Shown here: positions 58,880 to 64,000 of the stretch, piece by piece | How the letters are laid out: each line of letters starts with the position of its first letter | Numbering within the stretch: the stretch's first letter is position 1 | Source: Gemmatimonadaceae bacterium | Lineage (GTDB): Bacteria > Gemmatimonadota > Gemmatimonadetes > Gemmatimonadales > Gemmatimonadaceae | Reading direction: 5' to 3' | Assembly (NCBI GenBank): GCA_014377535.1 | Contig: JACMPK010000229.1 | Span: 27,692 to 91,691 of the forward strand | Length of the DNA: 64,000 bases | Notes under the pieces: model-generated | Database searches by the model: none | Seen by the model: the letters and a program-made list of their open reading frames with translations, nothing else | Told to the model about the DNA's origin: nothing | Position numbers and translations under genes: made by a program

Positions 58880-61800
58880 ATGCTCACCACGCGCGCCGCA
58901 CACACGCTCCTCGCCAACGCGACCTCCGCAGCCGGCCTCCTCGCGCTGGCCCGTGCACTGGGCTTCGACTCGTCTCCGCACACGCTCACCCGACGCACCA
59001 TCCACTCGCTGGGCATCACGGCCGATTCAACACTCGCGACGCGCGCCACCCGCGCCACCCGCGTCACCCGCGGCGACGACGCGGCGATCCTGTTGGTCGA
59101 ACAGCTGCAGCCTGACGACTGGCGCGCCACACTCCACCGCCTCGCCACGCACCTGGATCGGCTCACGGACCCGCGACGCTGGCTGGTCCTGTTGCAATGT
59201 GCGAGCAACGGCCCACTAGTGCTGGCCTGTTGGCTGAGCTCCACGCGCGGCCCACGACTCGCCGTGCTCACGACCTCCCCGACCCACCCGCTCGATTCAG
59301 ATGCACAGACGATCGCCGCACTTTCGGCAGCCTGGCATTGCGACCCGACACTGACCTGCCTGCGCTGGCACGACCTGCTGGGCCGACACGCGATCGGCCG
59401 CCGGTTCTTCCGGGCACTGGACGAGCATGTCACCGACATCGCCGAAAGCTGGCCGGCACGCGTCGAGCACGACGACCGACGCACGCTCGCCCTGATCCAC
59501 GTGGCACGACTGCTCTTCCTCAAGTTCCTGGAAACGAAAGGGTGGCTCGACGACGACCGCAACTTTCTGGCACGACACGCCGAAGACAGGCTCGCCACGG
59601 GCGGCCGACTCTGGCACCGACTGGTCGCACCCCTGACCTTCGGCACCCTCAACACACCACGCCGACACCGCGCACCCGCAGCACGCGCCTTCGGCAACGT
59701 GCCGTTCCTCAACGGCGGACTCTTCGCCTGCTCGCCGGCGGAACGACGCGCACGCCAGCCCGCCATCCACGACGAACAGCTGACGCCACTGCTGCTGAAT
59801 ACGCTGGCGCGCTACCGCTTCACAGCGCGCGAAGATGCATCGTCATGGTCCGAAGCCGCCATTGACCCCGATCTCCTGGGCCGCACATTTGAAGCGCTCA
59901 TGGACACGAACGAACGTCGCGGCTCCGGCACGTTCTACACGCCGGCAGCACTGGTCACCTCGCTGGTCGACGACGCACTGACACATGCGATCGACGCCAA
60001 CCACGACGCACTCGGCAACGCACTCGGCAACGCACTGGCGGGACGACTCGTGGCACCGCGCGACGCCGCGGCAATCCTCGACCGACTCACCACCTTCCGC
60101 GTCGTCGACCCGGCCTGCGGCTCCGGAGGACTCCTCGTCGCCACCCTCGAACGTCTGGCGGCACTCCGCCAGCAACTCGGCGATCCACGCCCGCCCGCCA
60201 CGATTCGACGCGAAATCCTCACGACATCCATCTTCGGCGTCGACATCGCACCGATGGCCGTCTGGCTCTGCGAACTCAGGCTCTGGCTCTCCATCGTCAT
60301 CGACGACGACACGACCGACGCGCGACAGATCACGCCGCTCCCGAACCTGGACCACCACATCCACATCGGCGATGCCCTCGGCCATGACGCATTCGATGAC
60401 CAACCACTCGCCCGGTCGGCACGCCTGGCCACACTCCGCCAGTACTACGCCACCAGCACAGGAGCGAAGAAGAAAACGGCCGCGACACGCATCGATGCAC
60501 TGACACGCGACAACGCACGCAAACTGACACTGCGCACGATATCCGCACTCCACAACGAACGTACGGATTTGCTCCGATCTGCACGCGAACGATCGCTCTT
60601 CGGCACCCGCACAGGACTCTCCGCCACCCAACGACGACGCCTCGCCTCCGTGCGCGCGCTGCTCGCGCAATCCCGACGCCGACTGCGACGAGTGGATGAT
60701 GGAGGCGCCGTCGACTTCGAGTTCCGCACGCACTTCACCGACGCCGCCGCACACGGTGGCTTCGACCTGGTCATCGGTAACCCACCCTGGGTCCGCTCAC
60801 ACCACCTTGACGCCACGACACGCGCCAACCTCCGCACACGATTCGCCACAGTCACACGACACGCCTCCGGCACTCGCGCCTTCGGTGTCCAAACGGATAT
60901 CGCCATTCCGTTCACCCAACGCGGCCTGGAACTGACGCGACCCAACGGCATCATGGCCTTCCTGCTCCCGGCCAAACTCTGGCGCTCCATCTCGGCTGGC
61001 GCCCTGCGACACCACCTGCTCACGCACGCCACACCACTCCGACTGCGCGATCACTCGCTCGACGCTGCCGGATTCTCCGCCGCCGTCTACCCGTCGGCCA
61101 TCGTCGTGCGACGCGCACCACCACCCGTCGCCGACGCAAATGCACGCGCACACGCAAAGGCGCGCTCGAACGCCGCACCCGTGGAATGCCACGTGACCGA
61201 CGCCAGCGGCACACCACACCACTTCATCATCGCCTCACACGCGCTGCCGGCCTCCACCGAGATCGGTGCGCCGTGGCGCATCATCCCGGACGACGTCCGC
61301 GCTGCAGCCGACACCATCTCACACGCCGGCAGCCGTTGGATGGACTCGATCCTGCCCTCACCCTCCCTGGGCATCAAGACAGGCTGCAACGAGGCATTCC
61401 TGCTGCCGGACTCGGAAGTCCCGGACGCGCTCCGCACGTGGACGCGACCAGTGATGCGCGGCGATCACGTTCGCCCCTGGCACACGCCCGACAGCACGAC
61501 ACGCATCGTCGTGCCGCACGACAAGGCCGGCCGCACCCTCACACGACTGCCGCCACCACTCGCGTCACACTTCGCACCACACGAACGCGCACTCCTCGCA
61601 CGCACCGACCTCCGACCACGTGAACCATGGTGGGCGCTCTTCCGCACCGAACTGCTCGCCACGACCGGCTGGCGCGTGGTCTGGGCCGACATCGGCCGCA
61701 CCCTCCGCGCCACAGTGCTCGCTCCACACACAACCACCGTGCCACTCAACACCTGCTACGGCGTGCGACTGCATGACCCGATCGACGCACACACGCTCGC

Positions 61801-62107
61801 CGCCCTGCTCAACGCACCAACGACGACGGCATGGCTCTCGCTGATCGCCGAACCCGCCCGCGGGGGCTACCACCGCTTCATGGGTTGGACAGTCCTCGCA
61901 CTCCCGATGCCGGACTGGAACCGCACCCGCACACTCCTCGCACCACTCACTGCACGCGCACGACGCGGTGAATCGGTGAGCGTCGATACGCTCCACCACG
62001 CAACGCTCGAAGCATACGGTATCCGCCACGACGACGTCGCAACGCTCCTCGCATGGACGAGCGCAGCACTGCGCAGCCACCGCACCCACCAATCACAAGC
62101 ATCATGA
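58880..62107 (+). CDS. Eco57I-like class I SAM-dependent DNA adenine methyltransferase with TaqI-like C-terminal specificity domain
   Basis: GSGTFYTPAALVTSLVDDAL, VVDPACGSGGLLVATLERL (motif I), DLVIGNPPWV (NPPW motif IV), RLLFLKFLETKGWLDDDRNF; C-terminal NTCYGVRLHDPIDAHTLAALLNAPTT...YHRFMGWTVLALPMP. Confidence 0.9.
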   Translation: MLTTRAAHTLLANATSAAGLLALARALGFDSSPHTLTRRTIHSLGITADSTLATRATRATRVTRGDDAAILLVEQLQPDDWRATLHRLATHLDRLTDPRRWLVLLQCASNGPLVLACWLSSTRGPRLAVLTTSPTHPLDSDAQTIAALSAAWHCDPTLTCLRWHDLLGRHAIGRRFFRALDEHVTDIAESWPARVEHDDRRTLALIHVARLLFLKFLETKGWLDDDRNFLARHAEDRLATGGRLWHRLVAPLTFGTLNTPRRHRAPAARAFGNVPFLNGGLFACSPAERRARQPAIHDEQLTPLLLNTLARYRFTAREDASSWSEAAIDPDLLGRTFEALMDTNERRGSGTFYTPAALVTSLVDDALTHAIDANHDALGNALGNALAGRLVAPRDAAAILDRLTTFRVVDPACGSGGLLVATLERLAALRQQLGDPRPPATIRREILTTSIFGVDIAPMAVWLCELRLWLSIVIDDDTTDARQITPLPNLDHHIHIGDALGHDAFDDQPLARSARLATLRQYYATSTGAKKKTAATRIDALTRDNARKLTLRTISALHNERTDLLRSARERSLFGTRTGLSATQRRRLASVRALLAQSRRRLRRVDDGGAVDFEFRTHFTDAAAHGGFDLVIGNPPWVRSHHLDATTRANLRTRFATVTRHASGTRAFGVQTDIAIPFTQRGLELTRPNGIMAFLLPAKLWRSISAGALRHHLLTHATPLRLRDHSLDAAGFSAAVYPSAIVVRRAPPPVADANARAHAKARSNAAPVECHVTDASGTPHHFIIASHALPASTEIGAPWRIIPDDVRAAADTISHAGSRWMDSILPSPSLGIKTGCNEAFLLPDSEVPDALRTWTRPVMRGDHVRPWHTPDSTTRIVVPHDKAGRTLTRLPPPLASHFAPHERALLARTDLRPREPWWALFRTELLATTGWRVVWADIGRTLRATVLAPHTTTVPLNTCYGVRLHDPIDAHTLAALLNAPTTTAWLSLIAEPARGGYHRFMGWTVLALPMPDWNRTRTLLAPLTARARRGESVSVDTLHHATLEAYGIRHDDVATLLAWTSAALRSHRTHQSQAS

Positions 62108-62117
62108 CACACGAGGC

Positions 62118-64000
62118 ATGACACCGATGCAGCATGAAACAAGGGGCGCCGACACGACACGCGTGCCGGACGGTCACGATGATGACGGCATCGACCCGTT
62201 GGTGCGACACCTCGCCCGCTGCGCCCTCCGCACCCGCGCACTGCTCCACGACACGCCATCACCACAACTCGGCAACATCACGTTGCTGCCGCATCAGGTG
62301 ACGGCCGTACGCTGGCTCATGCCACGTATCCGTCGCTACGGCGGCGCACTGCTCGCCGACCCGCCCGGACTGGGAAAGACGTATGTCGCCCTCGCCGTCG
62401 CGAGAGAATTCGCCTGTCGACCACTCGTGATCGCGCCCGCAGCACTCCGCAGCCGCTGGACCGACGCCGCACGCACGACCGGCATACCCCTCGACTTCGT
62501 CAGCACCGAACGCCTCAGCGCACCCGCCACACCGCACCTCGCCGCACACCCCCTCGTGATCATCGACGAGGCACATCACCTCCGGACTCCCTCGACCAGA
62601 CGACACCACCGGACGACGAAACTCTGCGCCGACGCGAAAGTGCTGCTGCTGAGCGCGACACCGATACACAACTCGACCGACGACCTGCTGCACGTCACAC
62701 GGCTGTTCCACACTCCGGCAACACACGCCTCCACATCCTCGGCACGCCACCTGCTCACCCTCCGCCGCACAGTGGCCGACATCCACGCGGCACGACTGTC
62801 TGATGCGACCGCACTCGTGATTCCCGTCGTGCGACACCGCGCGCCGATCACGATGCCACCACGCGTGACGTCGCTGCCGGCAGACATCATGGCTCTCCCG
62901 CCCCTCCGCACAAACGAACGCGATGGGCACAGCCTGCTACAACTGGGCCTTCTGCACGCGCTTCGCTCGAGCGACGCCGCCGCGCGCGCACACATCCGGC
63001 ACCGAATAGCCGCCACGATCGGCATGGAGCAGGCCGCACGCGCGCACATCCAGCCAACGCGCGACGTTCGACGCGCCTGGCGATCGAGCGAGGCCGATAT
63101 CCAGCTTGCGATGCCCGAATTGCTCGGACGAACCTGCAGCACCGTTCCGCCACACCTTGCGGCAGATGCGGCGACCCAGCGCATTGCACTCGAGGCGCTG
63201 CTTCCGGCGCTCACTGGCATCGATGACCGCCGACGCTGCACCGCGCTCCGGCGACTCGCGCGATGGTCCACGAGACCTGTCGTCGCGTTCACGCAGTTCA
63301 GCGCGACGGCCGAACAATTCTTCCGCGAACTGCGCACACAGCCGGGCATCGCACTGCTCACCGGCAACGAAGCCAGGCTCGTCTCTGGAACCATCAGCCG
63401 CGCCGACGTGCTGCAACGCCTGCTGGACCCCCACCACCGGCACCGCCACGACGTCGTGCGACTGCTCATCACGACCGACGTGCTGAGCGAAGGCCTCTCG
63501 CTGTCCGGCGTCGCGACGATCGTTCACCTCGACCTGCCCTGGACCGCCGCACGCCTCGATCAGCGCATCGGCCGCGCAGCACGCATCGGCGCACCCGTGA
63601 CGGAGGTGCAGACCGTCTCGCTCCCCGCTCCGCTGCCCGCAGCGGCATACGCGGCCATCACCACACTTCTCGCGCGAAAACGACGCTTCATGGGCGCACT
63701 GGATCCACATGACGACATGGGCGCGCAGATCATTGAACTGCTCGTCGCACTCGCACGACACGTCAGCGCTCAGACACCCGCGCGAAAAGGATGGGTCACC
63801 ATGCGGTCCCGCGACATTGCACACCACCGCTGCCTCGCCATCGTGCGCCTGCGCGCTCGCACCATGCTGCTCGCCTCCGATGAACGCGGCCTGCGAGCAC
63901 CATGCATCGCGGACTGGCAGGCACTCGCGGCAGCGCAGGCGACCGAGCCGCAAGCAGGCCAGATCGCGGCGCTCAGGCGACGCCTGACGGCATGGCAGGC
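62118..64000 (+). CDS. SNF2-type DEAH helicase (runs off the window; not in the supplied ORF track)
   Basis: Read by eye from ATG 62118: LLPHQVTAVRWLMPRIRRYGGALLADPPGLGKTYVALAVA, VIIDEAHHLR, VLLLSATPIHNS, VVAFTQFSATAEQFF, TTDVLSEGLSLSGVATIVHLDLPWTAARLDQRIGRAARIG. Confidence 0.9.
   Translation, partial: MTPMQHETRGADTTRVPDGHDDDGIDPLVRHLARCALRTRALLHDTPSPQLGNITLLPHQVTAVRWLMPRIRRYGGALLADPPGLGKTYVALAVAREFACRPLVIAPAALRSRWTDAARTTGIPLDFVSTERLSAPATPHLAAHPLVIIDEAHHLRTPSTRRHHRTTKLCADAKVLLLSATPIHNSTDDLLHVTRLFHTPATHASTSSARHLLTLRRTVADIHAARLSDATALVIPVVRHRAPITMPPRVTSLPADIMALPPLRTNERDGHSLLQLGLLHALRSSDAAARAHIRHRIAATIGMEQAARAHIQPTRDVRRAWRSSEADIQLAMPELLGRTCSTVPPHLAADAATQRIALEALLPALTGIDDRRRCTALRRLARWSTRPVVAFTQFSATAEQFFRELRTQPGIALLTGNEARLVSGTISRADVLQRLLDPHHRHRHDVVRLLITTDVLSEGLSLSGVATIVHLDLPWTAARLDQRIGRAARIGAPVTEVQTVSLPAPLPAAAYAAITTLLARKRRFMGALDPHDDMGAQIIELLVALARHVSAQTPARKGWVTMRSRDIAHHRCLAIVRLRARTMLLASDERGLRAPCIADWQALAAAQATEPQAGQIAALRRRLTAWQ

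Noticed and set aside
59035-59075. Short in-frame tandem repeats in the methylase (TRATRATRVTRG; GNALGNALAG near 60010) as phase-variation switches
   Set aside because: Repeat units are multiples of three and few in number, so slippage would not shift frame.

Overview
This is a 64 kb, high-GC bacterial chromosomal window. The gene content suggests a Gemmatimonadota-like host, but that is an inference and no rRNA is present. Most of it is ordinary chromosome: a HerA-like ATPase, FAD oxidoreductase, DUF5916 protein, glycosyltransferase, LDH, P-type ATPase, Ser/Thr kinase, photolyase, RNase Z, MgtE, EamA, SURF1, an AttEFGH-like ABC operon, a MntR/USP/MntH cluster, NUDIX, rhodanese and LD-carboxypeptidase. 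Two areas are accessory. (1) About 19.3-26.9 kb holds gene relics: a merA-like fragment and IS30- and IS5-type transposase tails. (2) About 27-36.5 kb is the most striking region. An intact tRNA-Gln(CTG) at 36405-36477 (minus strand) is followed by six further partial copies of its 3' half at 35418, 34074, 32326, 31375, 29671 and 27927. These delimit 0.95-1.75 kb cassettes carrying HigBA (x2), HepT/MntA (x2), a Fic 'mobile mystery' pair, an SDR, a PEP-CTERM protein and a membrane protein. Five partial copies also share a ~25-30 bp non-tRNA arm; it is mostly lost in the sixth (35418). No integrase is encoded in the array. I interpret it as an integron-like, tRNA-anchored array of non-autonomous cassettes. 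The right end carries an Eco57I/TaqI-like DNA methylase followed by a SNF2-type helicase that runs off the window and is missing from the ORF track; this is a candidate defence locus. No CRISPR array was seen.
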